NCBI RefSeq assembly: GCF_900635445.1
Contig: NZ_LR134117.1
Span: 1,612,001-1,676,000 of the forward strand
From: Serratia odorifera
Lineage (GTDB): Bacteria > Pseudomonadota > Gammaproteobacteria > Enterobacterales > Enterobacteriaceae
Reading direction: 5' to 3'
DNA length: 64,000 nucleotides
The notes beneath the pieces are model-generated. The model was not told the origin of the DNA. It searched no databases and worked only from the letters and a program-made list of their open reading frames with translations. How positions within the stretch are numbered: position 1 is the first letter of the stretch; the number at the start of each line of letters is the position of its first letter. The position numbers and the translations under genes are program-made. Shown piece by piece: positions 10,070 to 20,337 of the stretch.

Positions 10070-10266
10070 ACTGTCGGCCCTTATGCTGTGTATATTTACA
10101 GTTATCATTGCCGTAAAAGCGACGTTTGGCAAGCCACTGATTATTTTATCTTCTGCTGACTTGACGTGTGCACAAAGCAGACAATATTTATTACAGTGCC
10201 GTTTAAAAAATGGTCAATGACAACCAGGCGGCTTTCTTCAGTTTGCAGGCTCTCAGGAGTCGATTC

Positions 10267-12255
10267 ATGCCTCTAAAAATAATACGCGCTGCTCAACCGG
10301 CGGCGCTGGCGGTGGCTTTAGCCTTTTGTCTGGCTTTGCCGGCAATGGCATACGATCGGGTTTACGTGTTTGGCGACAGTCTGAGCGACAGCGGCAACAA
10401 CGGGCGTTTTACCTACGACGGCAGTCAGCATCTGCTGTATGACGAAGCGCTGGCGCAGCGTATCGGCCAGGCGCTGGTGGCGTCGGACAACGGCGGCGAC
10501 AACTATGCGGCCGGTGGCGGCGTGGCGGTGCCGGCGCTCAATCCGGCGGACAATACCCAGGATCAGCTGCAGCGCTATTTTTCCCGCGTCAATGGCCAGG
10601 CCGACGGCGACGGGCTCTATATTCACTGGATCGGCGGCAACGACCTGGCGGCTGCGGCGCTGAACCCGGCGACTGCCACCAGCGTCAGCTACCACAGCGC
10701 GGCGGCGGCGGCGATGCAGGTGCGATCGCTGCTGGATGCCGGTGCGGGCACGGTAGTTGTGCCGACGGTGCCGAATATCGGCTCTACGCCGCAGTTGATG
10801 GAACTGATCGTGCAACAGGCGCTGGCGCCGGTACAGGCAACGGCGTTGCAGGCGGCGTATGCCACCCTCAATGCGCTGGCTACCCCAGACGATGCCGCGC
10901 GTCAGCAGGCGATTCATCAGGCGTTGAGCGCGGCGGCGGCGCAAGGTAGCAACAACCCGCAGGTGCAGCAGGTGATTGCCGCGCAGCTGATCGCCGCCTA
11001 TGACAGTCTGCGCGAGCAGGCCGGTCAATTGACCGATTTCTACAACAGCAGCGAAGACCGCTTACTGGCGCAGGGTGGCGGCAATATCGTGCGCGTTGAT
11101 GTCAATAAGCTGTTTGGCGAAGCCATCGCCAATCCGCAGCAGTTCGGCTTCACCAACACCGCCGGCATGGCCTGTCCTGCCGGCGTGTCGTCAGCGGTGT
11201 GTACTGGCGCGACGCCAGGATTTGATAACCGCCAGTCGTTCCTGTTTGCCGATCATTTCCACCCGAGCCCGCAGGCGCATCTGCTGATCGCCGATTACAT
11301 TCAAGCGGTGCTGGACGGTCCGGCGCAGGTGGTGGCGCTCAACCAGGCGACGGCGGCGATGGCGCGTGACAGCCGTGCAACCCTCGACAGCCGCTTGCAG
11401 CAGTTGCGCAGCGGTGATAACCCGACAGGGGCGCTGGGGGTGTTTGGCGGCTATGCCGGTCAGCATTATGACTATGCCGACAACGCGACGGCCGGCGACG
11501 GCAACGCCACCACGCATAACCTGACGGTTGGCGTCGATTACCAATTGACCGACGGCTGGCTGATTGGCGCGCTGATTGCCGGTTCGAACGACGATCAACA
11601 GCCGTCGAGCCGCTATGAATACCAGGCGCGTGGGCTGTTGTTTTCCGCCTTTACCGCCTTGGAGCTGTTCGAACATGGCTGGATAAACGCCGATCTGCAC
11701 TACGCGACGCTGGACTACGATGACATTCGCCGCAGTATGCGGCTAGGGGGGCTGACGCGCAGCGAAACCGGCTCCACGTCGGGCAAACAATGGGGTGCTC
11801 GGCTGACTACCGGCTACGACCTGCCGCTGACGTCCTATCTGACCACCGGGCCGATGGCGCAGTTCGCCTGGGATTACAGCAACGTGTCCGGTTACAGCGA
11901 AGACGGTAATGACAGCACCGCCATGCGCTTTGACGATCAAACCTACCATTCGCAAATTGGCGCGCTCGGCTGGCGGCTGGACAGCAATTTTGGCGCCTTC
12001 AACCCGTACGCCGAAATCAGTTATCAGCATCAGTTTGGCGATAACGTCTACCGGGCCGGCGGCGGGCTGAAATCAACCCAGACATCGTTTACCCGCGATG
12101 CCGCCGGACAGGATAAAAACTGGGTCGATGTCACCGTCGGTGCCAACCTGCCGTTGGGCGATCGGGTGGCGGCGTTCGCTACCGTTTCGCAAACCGGTGG
12201 TCTGAGCAGCGGCGAGCAGTTTATGTATAACGTCGGCGTCAGCGCGCGGTTTTGA
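10267..12255 (+). CDS. Autotransporter GDSL esterase/lipase (EstA type)
   Basis: Type V secreted, surface-anchored esterase of 662 residues. The start ATG at 10267 has AGGAG eight bases upstream; the signal peptide ends ALPAMA near 28. The SGNH passenger has the GDSL block FGDSLSDSGNN with nucleophile S38, the GGND block near 127, and the D329-H332 pair in DHFHPSP. From about residue 390 the sequence becomes the 12-stranded autotransporter beta-barrel, finishing in SARF with the terminal Phe used for outer-membrane insertion. The relatives are Pseudomonas EstA and Serratia esterases. Such enzymes cleave short-chain esters at the cell surface. The substrate here is unknown. Confidence 0.92.
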   Translation: MPLKIIRAAQPAALAVALAFCLALPAMAYDRVYVFGDSLSDSGNNGRFTYDGSQHLLYDEALAQRIGQALVASDNGGDNYAAGGGVAVPALNPADNTQDQLQRYFSRVNGQADGDGLYIHWIGGNDLAAAALNPATATSVSYHSAAAAAMQVRSLLDAGAGTVVVPTVPNIGSTPQLMELIVQQALAPVQATALQAAYATLNALATPDDAARQQAIHQALSAAAAQGSNNPQVQQVIAAQLIAAYDSLREQAGQLTDFYNSSEDRLLAQGGGNIVRVDVNKLFGEAIANPQQFGFTNTAGMACPAGVSSAVCTGATPGFDNRQSFLFADHFHPSPQAHLLIADYIQAVLDGPAQVVALNQATAAMARDSRATLDSRLQQLRSGDNPTGALGVFGGYAGQHYDYADNATAGDGNATTHNLTVGVDYQLTDGWLIGALIAGSNDDQQPSSRYEYQARGLLFSAFTALELFEHGWINADLHYATLDYDDIRRSMRLGGLTRSETGSTSGKQWGARLTTGYDLPLTSYLTTGPMAQFAWDYSNVSGYSEDGNDSTAMRFDDQTYHSQIGALGWRLDSNFGAFNPYAEISYQHQFGDNVYRAGGGLKSTQTSFTRDAAGQDKNWVDVTVGANLPLGDRVAAFATVSQTGGLSSGEQFMYNVGVSARF

Positions 12256-12268
12256 TCGGTGATCGTCA

Positions 12269-12288
12269 ACGGAGGCTTTCGCCTCCGT
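12269..12288. terminator. Hairpin between convergent esterase and MFS genes
   Basis: Perfect 8-bp stem ACGGAGGC / GCCTCCGT with a TTTC loop, between two convergent genes. No clear U-run follows on either strand, so termination efficiency is uncertain. Confidence 0.5.
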
Positions 12289-12308
12289 ATCTGCTTGCCA
12301 CCGCGACG

Positions 12309-13634
12309 TTAGGCCAGGTAACGAGTCGCGTCTGGGGTCGGCTCGGCGCTGACGATCTTTTTCTCCGGTTGCAGCAGGGTCATGCACAGCATGCTGCAAA
12401 AGGAGACGATAGCGGTGGCGAAGAACATGGCACCGTAACCGTGATGTTGCGCCAGCCAGCCGCTGAGCATCGGCGCGCCGATCGACGCCAGATTGGCAAC
12501 GGCCAGCGTCATGCCACTGTAGGCGCCCACCGACGCTTTCGGCGTCACGTCAATCACCACTGACCAATAGACATTGTTCACCAGCGCGTTCAGCGCGTTG
12601 CCCAGCGTCATCAGTAGAATGATGGCGGCCGGGCTGTGCATGAACGGGATCAGCAAAAAGCAGCAGGCGGTTAACAGCAGCGTCACTGCCGCAAACAGGT
12701 TGCGCGCCAGCCGTAAATTGCCAAAGCGCCGCAGCAGGCTATCGGCAATGCGACCGCCGAGCAGTACGGTGAAGCAGGCGCCACTCCATGGAATCATCGC
12801 CACATACCACAACGAATGCAGATCGTAGTTAAAGGTGTCTTGCAGGTATTTGGGGCCCCAGGTCACCAACACGAAGGTGACGTACAAGAAGGAAAAATAC
12901 CCCAGCGCATTGAACACCAAGGTACGGTTGGTGAAAAATGCCCACCAGGGTAAACGTATATCTTGCCCGTCATCTGCTTGCTGATCGGCACCGATGATCG
13001 CCAGTTCGTCGGCGTTAACCTGCGGGTGCTGCTGCGGCGTATCGGTAAACACGCGGGCAAACAGCACAATGGCGATCAGCGAGAACAGCCCGAGCAGGAT
13101 AAACATGCTGCGCCAGTCATCGGTCAGCAGCAGCAACCCCACCGCCAGCGGTGCGGTTAGCAGCGATCCCACCTGGGTACTCAACAGGCCGATACCCAGC
13201 GCGAAGCCGCGCTCTTTACGCGGCGCCCAGTGCGCGATGGTCTTGTTCATCAGCGCGTAGGCCGGGCCTTCGGCAAAGCCGAACATGATGCGCAATGCGG
13301 CGAAGCCCATGATCGCCGAGCCGCCGAACAGCGCCACCCCCAGTTCACCGGCCCAGGCGGTGGCGATTTCCAGTAATGACCACAGCGCGCCCGCCAGCAG
13401 CCACACTTTTCTGGTGCCGACGCGATCGGCCAGAAAGCCGCCGCACAACGAGCCAAACAGATACCCAAAGCCGAAGTAGCCCAGTACTGCGCCCAACTGT
13501 GCCTTGTTGAAGTTAAACTCGCGAGAAATGTCGTTGGCGGCGAACGATAATGCGCCGCGATCAACGTAGTTAATCAACGCGATAAAGAACACCATGGCAA
13601 AAATTCGGTAACGATAACGGCTGTCTGCCTGCAT
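12309..13634 (-). CDS. MFS transporter, ACS family, substrate unknown
   Basis: Inner-membrane permease of 441 residues with about twelve hydrophobic segments. The N-terminal NYVDRGALSFA (residues 22-32) is the ACS-family signature, and the loop DRVGTRK after TM2 fits the MFS A motif. Relatives include transporters for hexuronates, glucarate/galactarate and sulfoacetate, so an organic anion is the likely substrate. It stands alone between a convergent esterase and the divergent glyQS operon. No metabolic gene nearby identifies the cargo. Confidence 0.82.
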   Translation of the reverse strand: MQADSRYRYRIFAMVFFIALINYVDRGALSFAANDISREFNFNKAQLGAVLGYFGFGYLFGSLCGGFLADRVGTRKVWLLAGALWSLLEIATAWAGELGVALFGGSAIMGFAALRIMFGFAEGPAYALMNKTIAHWAPRKERGFALGIGLLSTQVGSLLTAPLAVGLLLLTDDWRSMFILLGLFSLIAIVLFARVFTDTPQQHPQVNADELAIIGADQQADDGQDIRLPWWAFFTNRTLVFNALGYFSFLYVTFVLVTWGPKYLQDTFNYDLHSLWYVAMIPWSGACFTVLLGGRIADSLLRRFGNLRLARNLFAAVTLLLTACCFLLIPFMHSPAAIILLMTLGNALNALVNNVYWSVVIDVTPKASVGAYSGMTLAVANLASIGAPMLSGWLAQHHGYGAMFFATAIVSFCSMLCMTLLQPEKKIVSAEPTPDATRYLA

Positions 13635-13874
13635 GAGCCAATCTCCTGACTATCTTTGAGATCGGAGTGGAGCAAGATCGGTGCCAGTTTCTCGGCGCGG
13701 GCGGGCGCAGGGATTTGAGGCGTATCCAACGCCAGGCTGCCCCAGCATGGTGCGAAATGCGGGCTTTTTGCACGATGATTACAACGGATACCGGATTCTG
13801 GCTGTATATCTTACGGTCAACGGGTATACTGGCGCATTCCAATTAAATCCACTTGTATCGCGTGCGAATCCAAC

Positions 13875-14788
13875 ATGCAAAAGTTTGATACCAAGACCTT
13901 TCAGGGCCTGATCCTGACACTGCAAGATTATTGGGCGCGCCAGGGCTGCACCATTGTCCAACCGCTGGACATGGAAGTCGGCGCGGGGACCTCTCACCCG
14001 ATGACCTGCCTGCGCGCGCTTGGCCCAGAGCCAATGGCCACCGCCTATGTGCAGCCGTCCCGCCGCCCGACCGACGGCCGCTACGGTGAAAACCCGAACC
14101 GTCTGCAACACTATTATCAATTCCAGGTGGTGATTAAGCCCTCGCCGGAAAACATTCAGGAACTGTACCTGGGCTCGCTGAAAGAGCTGGGGCTGGATCC
14201 GACCATTCACGATATCCGTTTCGTTGAAGACAACTGGGAAAACCCGACGCTCGGCGCCTGGGGTCTCGGCTGGGAAGTGTGGCTGAACGGCATGGAAGTG
14301 ACGCAGTTCACCTACTTCCAGCAGGTTGGCGGCCTGGAATGCAAGCCGGTGACCGGCGAAATCACCTACGGTCTGGAGCGCCTGGCGATGTACATCCAGG
14401 GCGTGGACAGCGTTTACGATCTGGTGTGGAGCAACGGTCCGCTTGGCATCACCACTTACGGTGACGTGTTCCATCAGAACGAAGTCGAGCAGTCGACCTA
14501 TAACTTCGAATACGCCGACGTTGATTTCCTGTTCACCTGCTTCGAGCATTACGAAAAAGAAGCACAACAGCTGCTGGCGTTGGAAAACCGCTGCCGCTGC
14601 CGGCTTACGAACGCATTCTGAAAGCTGCCCACACCTTCAACCTGCTGGATGCCCGCAAGGCGATTTCGGTGACCGAACGTCAGCGCTATATTTTGCGTAT
14701 CCGCACGTTGACCAAAGCAGTTGCCGAAGCTTACTACGCTTCGCGCGAAGCGCTGGGCTTCCCGATGTGTAAAAAGAACGAGAATTAA
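13875..14788 (+). CDS. glyQ: Glycyl-tRNA synthetase alpha subunit (one-base deletion)
   Basis: Catalytic subunit of the alpha2-beta2 glycyl-tRNA synthetase. From MQKFDTKTFQG to LLALEN it matches E. coli GlyQ closely (for example GRYGENPNRLQHYYQFQV). Near 14591 the frame breaks: GAAAACCGCTG should read GAAAACCCGCTG to give ENPLPLPAYERIL. After adding one C the rest (KAAHTFNLLDARKAISVTERQRYILRIR to MCKKNEN) continues to the stop at 14786-14788, for about 304 residues. The gene is essential, so the deletion is almost certainly a sequence error. glyS follows after nine bases. Confidence 0.95.
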
Positions 14789-14797
14789 GAGGCAGCC

Positions 14798-16865
14798 ATG
14801 ACTCAACAGACTTTCCTGGTGGAAATCGGCACGGAAGAGCTGCCGCCGAAGGCTCTTCGTTCACTGGCGGAATCTTTTGCCGCCAACTTCAGCGCTGAGC
14901 TGGACAACGCCAACCTGGCGCATGGCGAGGTCAACTGGTTTGCTGCCCCGCGCCGTCTGGCGCTGAAAGTAGCAAACCTGAGCGCAGCACAGGCCGATCG
15001 CGAAGTCGAAAAACGCGGCCCGGCGATTGCGCAGGCGTTTGACGCCGAAGGCAAGCCAAGCAAAGCCGCCGAAGGCTGGGCGCGCGGCTGCGGTATCACC
15101 GTCGATCAAGCCGAACGTCTGAAGACGGACAAAGGCGAGTGGTTGCTGTACCGCGCGCAGGTTAAAGGCCAATCCGCGCAGCAACTGCTGGCAGGCATGG
15201 TCAGCACTGCGCTGAGCAAATTGCCCATCCCGAAACTGATGCGCTGGGCGATAAAACAACTCAGTTCGTGCGTCCGGTGCATACCGTGACCATGCTGCTG
15301 GGCGACGCGCTGATCCCGGGCACCGTACTGGGTATCGACTCTGCGCGGACCGTACGCGGCCACCGTTTTATGGGCGAAGCGCAGTTCACGCTGGAAAATG
15401 CCGATCAGTATCCGCAAATCCTGCTGGAGCGCGGCAAAGTGGTGGCGGATTACGCAGCGCGTAAAGCCATCATCAAACGTGACGCTGAGCTGGCGGCCGA
15501 GAAGATCGGCGGCAAGGCCGATCTGAGCGAAAGCCTGCTGGAAGAAGTGGCTTCACTGGTGGAATGGCCGGTCGTGCTGACCGCCAGATTCGAAGAAAAA
15601 TTCCTGGCGGTGCCAGCGGAAGCGCTGGTCTACACCATGAAGGGCGACCAGAAGTACTTCCGGTGTACGACGCTGCCGGCAAGCTGCTGCCGAACTTCAT
15701 TTTCGTGGCCAATATCGAATCGAAAGATCCACAGCAAATTATCTCCGGCAATGAGAAAGTGGTGCGTCCACGTCTGGCCGATGCCGAGTTCTTCTTCAAT
15801 ACCGACCGCAAAAAGCGCCTGGAAGATAATCTGCCGCGTCTGGAAACCGTGCTGTTCCAACAGCAATTGGGCACGCTGCGCGACAAGACCGACCGTATTC
15901 AGGCGCTGTCAGGCTGGATCGCTGGCCAGATTGGCGCAGACGTCAATCATGCAACCCGTGCGGGCCTGCTGTCGAAGTGCGACCTGATGACCAATATGGT
16001 GTTCGAGTTCACCGACACCCAGGGCGTGATGGGCATGCACTACGCGCGCCACGACGGCGAAGCGGAAGACGTTGCCGTTGCGCTGAACGAACAGTACCAG
16101 CCGCGCTTTGCCGGCGATGCGCTGCCGCAATCGCTGGTGGCCTGTGCATTGGCCATCGCTGACAAGATGGACACCCTGGCCGGTATTTTCGGCATCGGGC
16201 AACATCCGAAAGGCGATAAAGACCCGTTCGCACTGCGTCGCGCGGCACTGGGCGTGCTGCGTATTATCGTTGAGAAGAACCTGCCGCTGGATCTGCAAAC
16301 CCTGACCGAAGAGGCAGCGCGCCTGTACGGCAGCAAGCTGACCAACGCCAACGTGGTCGACGACGTGGTGGAATTCATGCTGGGCCGTTTCCGCGCCTGG
16401 TATCAGGAAGAAGGCCACGCGGTAGACACCATCCAGGCCGTGCTGGCGCGCCGCCCGACCAAGCCGGCGGACTTCGACGCACGCGTCAAGGCGGTAACCC
16501 ACTTCCGTACGCTGGAAGAGGCTGCGGCGTTGGCGGCAGCCAACAAACGGGTGTCCAACATTTTGGCCAAGTCGACCGATACGCTGAACGATCACGTTCA
16601 CGCCTCGGTGCTGAAGGAACCGGCCGAACTGAAACTGGCAACGCACCTGGTGGTGCTGCGCGACAAACTGGAGCCGTTTTTCGCCGAAGGCCGCTATCAG
16701 GACGCGCTGGTGGAGCTGGCCGCGCTGCGTGCGACGGTGGATGAGTTCTTCGAAAGCGTAATGGTGATGGCTGAAGACGACGCGGTACGCGTCAACCGCC
16801 TGACCCTGCTGAGCAAATTGCGTGAGCTGTTCTTGCAGGTTGCAGATATCTCCGTGCTGCAATAA
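14798..16865 (+). CDS. glyS: Glycyl-tRNA synthetase beta subunit (two one-base deletions)
   Basis: Beta subunit, which holds the HD-like and anticodon-binding domains and is needed for tRNA-Gly recognition. Full length is about 689 residues, as in E. coli. Two breaks are visible. Near 15247 TGGGCGAT should be TGGGGCGAT (RWGDKTTQFVRPVHT). Near 15659 TTCCGGTG should be TTCCCGGTG (KYFPVYDAAGKLL). All three pieces align end to end with the family, ending VADISVLQ. Because the enzyme is essential, these are most likely sequencing errors. It is cotranscribed with glyQ and a strong terminator follows. Confidence 0.95.
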
Positions 16866-16885
16866 CACCATACTATGATCGTCAG

Positions 16886-16910
16886 AGGCGCCTAGCGGCG
16901 CCTTTTTTTA
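16886..16910 (+). terminator. Rho-independent terminator of glyQS
   Basis: 7-bp stem AGGCGCC / GGCGCCT with a TAGC loop, followed by a run of seven T residues, 21 bases after the glyS stop. Confidence 0.9.
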
Positions 16911-17121
16911 TTTCTGGCGTGGCTGGCGGTGTGACTTGGGGGTAAGGATCAGCTCATGCGCTCTTTCCAGACGTTTTGCCGCCGCCAGCCAAGGGAATGC
17001 GTGGCGCAAGTGGAATCGCGTATCGGATCGCCGCCAGTTGATCTATTCTTATAGGTGCAGGGAGTGCGGAAAAAGGCAGGGAGCTGATGAAAAAGCAGGT
17101 TTATAACAGGAGTTATGTCAC

Positions 17122-17841
17122 ATGGCGGTAGGGATCCAGAGCAGAGGTATTACGCGTTGGTTGGCACCGGTATTGGCATTGTTGGTGGTCATGCAGTTGA
17201 CCGCCTGTGGCGATAAAGAGCCGGAACAGCGCAAGGCATTCATCGAATATTTACAGAATACGGTTATGCGCAGCGGAGTGAAGATCCCGACGCTGAGCGA
17301 AGATCAGAAACAGAAGTTCGGCAACTATGCCGGCGATTACGCGATTTTGGTCGGTTTTTCGCAGCAGTTGACCAAATCTGTGGACGCCAGCCTGACGCCG
17401 GCGCTCGACCAGATTAATCAGATCCGCAGCGCGCAGGATTATATCAGCAAGCGTGACGGGCTCCAGCAAGCGGTGGGCGCGCTTAATCTGCTGGGACAGC
17501 AGATTCAGAGTGCCAAATCGCAGGCCGATACTGCCCATGCGGCGTTGAAACAGCCGGACTCGTTGAAAGCGATATATAACCAGGCGTACGACAAGATTGT
17601 CACCGCACCGGCCAATGCGCTGATGCCGGCAATCCCGACCACCGCCAGCTTTGTACAGGATCTGGTGCAGGTTGGGGATTTCCTGCAGGCACAGGGCAAT
17701 CAGGTCAGCTTCAACAACGGCGGCGTGCAGTTCCGCAGCCAACAGCAGGCGACGCAGTACAACACCATGATGTCGAACCTGGTGGCTAAACAACAAAGCC
17801 TGCTGAGCGCGCAAAAAGCGGTGCTCGAAGTAATGCAGTAA
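17122..17841 (+). CDS. yiaF: DUF3053 lipoprotein YiaF
   Basis: Lipoprotein of 239 residues, homologous to E. coli YiaF through its length (RKAFI-YLQNTVMRSG, then DYAILVG, TAHAALKQPD, QGNQVSFNNGGVQF). The signal peptide ends in the lipobox LTAC with lipidated C29. The ATG at 17122 is preceded by AGGAG about ten bases upstream. Function is unknown in any species as far as I know. It keeps the E. coli neighbourhood between glyS and ghrB/mtl genes. Confidence 0.92.
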   Translation: MAVGIQSRGITRWLAPVLALLVVMQLTACGDKEPEQRKAFIEYLQNTVMRSGVKIPTLSEDQKQKFGNYAGDYAILVGFSQQLTKSVDASLTPALDQINQIRSAQDYISKRDGLQQAVGALNLLGQQIQSAKSQADTAHAALKQPDSLKAIYNQAYDKIVTAPANALMPAIPTTASFVQDLVQVGDFLQAQGNQVSFNNGGVQFRSQQQATQYNTMMSNLVAKQQSLLSAQKAVLEVMQ

Positions 17842-17850
17842 CCTCTCTTC

Positions 17851-17880
17851 CAGAGGCGGGTCTGCCGCCTCTGTCTTCAC
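17851..17880 (+). terminator. Hairpin terminator after yiaF
   Basis: Perfect 9-bp stem CAGAGGCGG / CCGCCTCTG with a GTCTG loop, starting ten bases after the stop. The following TCTTC is a weak U-tract. Confidence 0.7.
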
Positions 17881-18019
17881 CCGCTCGTCGGTGTACTACA
17901 CTTCAAAACAACGCCGTTGCGCTATGGCGTAACTTTCTTTCAGCCATGCCTTCGCGTTGCGTGACCATGGCATGAAACCACGCCGTTGCCTGGCGTTGAC
18001 GTCTGGCGTGAAAATATCT

Positions 18020-18196
18020 TGTGATTAACATCACATTTCCAAAACAAACCTGTCACTTAACAATGTGATTATGATCACAAAAATAACGGTAAAAGCAGCG
18101 ACTTGCGCCCCATGTGCTTTTTTTACACCGAAAAATTGTGATCTTCATCACCATAAATAGCCAATTTGGGGGGTGTATATAGTGATGTTTGTCACA
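18020..18196. promoter_or_regulatory. Four CRP-like sites in the mtlA promoter region
   Basis: Four matches to TGTGA-N6-TCACA lie in the 500 bases before mtlA: TGTGATTAACATCACA (18020-18035) and TGTGATTATGATCACA (18064-18079) are perfect; TGTGATCTTCATCACC (18137-18152) and AGTGATGTTTGTCACA (18181-18196) each have one mismatch. E. coli mtlA is known to have several CRP sites in its promoter. The array implies strong cAMP-CRP control of the mannitol operon. The rest of 17881-18361 shows no gene. Confidence 0.85.
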
Positions 18197-18361
18197 AAAT
18201 TCCCGTGAGGTACGCGTGTTAAAAAGAGCGTGCTAGAGTCCATTTCGCATACAGCACCAACGCTGCCGGTTTACGGCAAATCGGTTCGCTACAAAAAGAA
18301 ACGCGCGCTCCTACTTGTCAGCGCGTAATGCTATTACCGCTTCACTACAGGGGTGTGTTTT

Positions 18362-20285
18362 ATGTTTTCACCAGATATCAAAGTCAAAGTACAGAACTTT
18401 GGCCGTTTCCTGAGCAACATGGTGATGCCTAATATTGGCGCATTTATCGCCTGGGGTATCATTACCGCCTTGTTCATTCCCACCGGTTGGCTGCCGAGCG
18501 AAACATTAGGCAAACTGGTTGGCCCGATGATCACCTATCTGCTGCCGCTGCTGATCGGCTATACCGGCGGTAAGCTGATTGGCGGCGAGCGCGGCGGGGT
18601 AGTGGGGGCGATCACCACCATGGGGGTGATCGTCGGCGCCGATATGCCAATGTTCCTGGGGTCGATGATTGCCGGTCCACTGGGCGGCTGGGCGATCAAG
18701 CATTTTGACCGCTGGGTAGACGGCAAGATAAAAAGTGGCTTTGAAATGCTGGTGAACAACTTCTCCGCCGGCATTATCGGTATGCTGCTGGCGGTGCTGT
18801 CGTTCCTGGCTATCGGGCCGTTGGTCGAAGCACTGTCGAAGCTGCTGGCCGCTGGCGTACACGTGATGGTGGTGAACAACTTGCTGCCATTGACGTCGAT
18901 CTTCGTCGAGCCGGCAAAAATTCTGTTCCTCAACAATGCCATCAACCACGGCATCTTCTCGCCGCTGGGTATTCAGCAGGCAACCGAAGCCGGCAAATCA
19001 ATCTTCTTCCTGATTGAAGCCAACCCGGGTCCGGGTCTGGGCGTGCTGATGGCCTATATGTTCTTTGGACGTGGCAATGCCAAGCAGTCTGCCGGCGGTG
19101 CGGCCATCATTCACTTCTTTGGCGGTATTCACGAAATTTATTTCCCCTACGTACTGATGAACCCGCGTCTGCTGCTGGCGGTGATTCTCGGCGGTATGAC
19201 CGGGGTGTTCACCCTGACACTGTTGAACGGCGGCCTGGTTTCCCCGGCGTCACCGGGGTCGATTCTGGCTATCCTGGCGATGACGCCAAAAGGCGCCTAC
19301 TTCGCCAACCTGGCGGCGATCTGCGCGGCCTTCGTGGTGTCATTTGTGGTGGCGGCATTCCTGCTGAAAACCTCGAAAGTGAAAGAGGACGAAGACTCGC
19401 TGGAAGAGGCCACCCGCCGCATGCAGGACATGAAGTCCTCGTCCAAGGGCGGTAAGCCGGCGGCGAATGCTGCGGTAGACGGCGACCTGAGCACGGTGCG
19501 CAAAATCATCGTGGCCTGCGACGCCGGTATGGGCTCCAGCGCCATGGGCGCCGGCGTGTTGCGCAAGAAAGTGGCCGACGCCGGGCTGAAAAACATTTCC
19601 GTCACCAACTGCGCCATTAACAGCTTGCCGGACGACGTTGACCTGGTGATCACCCACCGCGATCTGACCGAGCGGGCGATGCGCCATGCGCCGCAGGCGC
19701 AGCACATCTCGTTGAGCAACTTCCTCGACAGCAATTTGTACAGCGATTTGACGGCGCGCCTGCTGGCAGCCAACAAATCCAGCGACAATCAGCAGAAGGT
19801 GGTGGGCGCGCTGGACGACAGCTTTGAAGATAGCGAACAGAACCTGTTCAAACTGGGTGAGGACAACGTGTTCCTTGGCCTGCAAGCCGACGACAAAGAG
19901 CAGGCAATCCGCTTCGCCGGCGAGCAATTGGTGAAGGGGGGCTACGTTGAGCCGGAATACGTGCAGGCGATGCTGGAGCGTGAAAAACTGACCTCGACCT
20001 ACCTTGGCGAATCGATTGCCGTGCCGCATGGCACCATCGAGGCCAAAGACCGCGTATTGCGCACCGGCGTGGTGTTCTGCCAGTACCCGCAGGGCGTGCG
20101 TTTTTGGTGACGAGGAAGATGAGGTTGCGCGTTTGGTGATCGGTATTGCCGCTCGCAATAACGAACACATCCACGTCATTACCAGTTTAACCAATGCGCT
20201 GGATGATGAAACGGTGATCGAGCGACTGGCGCAAACCAGCAATCCGCAGGAAGTGCTGGCACTGTTAAGCGGTAAGAAAGCCTAA
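18362..20285 (+). CDS. mtlA: Mannitol PTS permease EIICBA (one-base insertion)
   Basis: Imports D-mannitol as mannitol-1-phosphate. ATG 18362 is chosen for the match MFSPDIKVKVQNFGRF and the AGGGG upstream. The order is the EIIC membrane domain (about 1-335), the EIIB domain with the phosphocysteine loop CDAGMGSS, and the EIIA domain with the phosphohistidine in GESIAVPHGT. At 20101-20105 five T residues replace four, which shifts GVRFGDEEDEVARLVIGIAARNNEHIHVITSLTNAL out of frame and would remove the last 60 residues. With one T removed the protein is about 640 residues, as in E. coli. A sequencing error is likely. First gene of mtlADR. Confidence 0.95.
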
Positions 20286-20292
20286 TCCCCTG

Positions 20293-20312
20293 GGGCGCAG
20301 CATGCTGCGCCC
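20293..20312. repeat. 20-bp perfect palindrome in the mtlA-mtlD gap
   Basis: GGGCGCAGCA followed by its exact complement TGCTGCGCCC. As RNA it would form a very stable GC-rich hairpin between the permease and dehydrogenase reading frames. It has no U-run, so an RNA-stability or partial-attenuation role in the mtlAD message is more plausible than full termination. This is inference. Confidence 0.7.
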
Positions 20313-20337
20313 TGGTTATTTTCAGGAAGGTATCATT

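Noticed and set aside
20302..20337. Upstream in-frame ATG start for mtlD
   Set aside because: It lies inside the GC palindrome without a ribosome-binding site. ATG 20338 matches the family N-terminus and has AGGAAGG.
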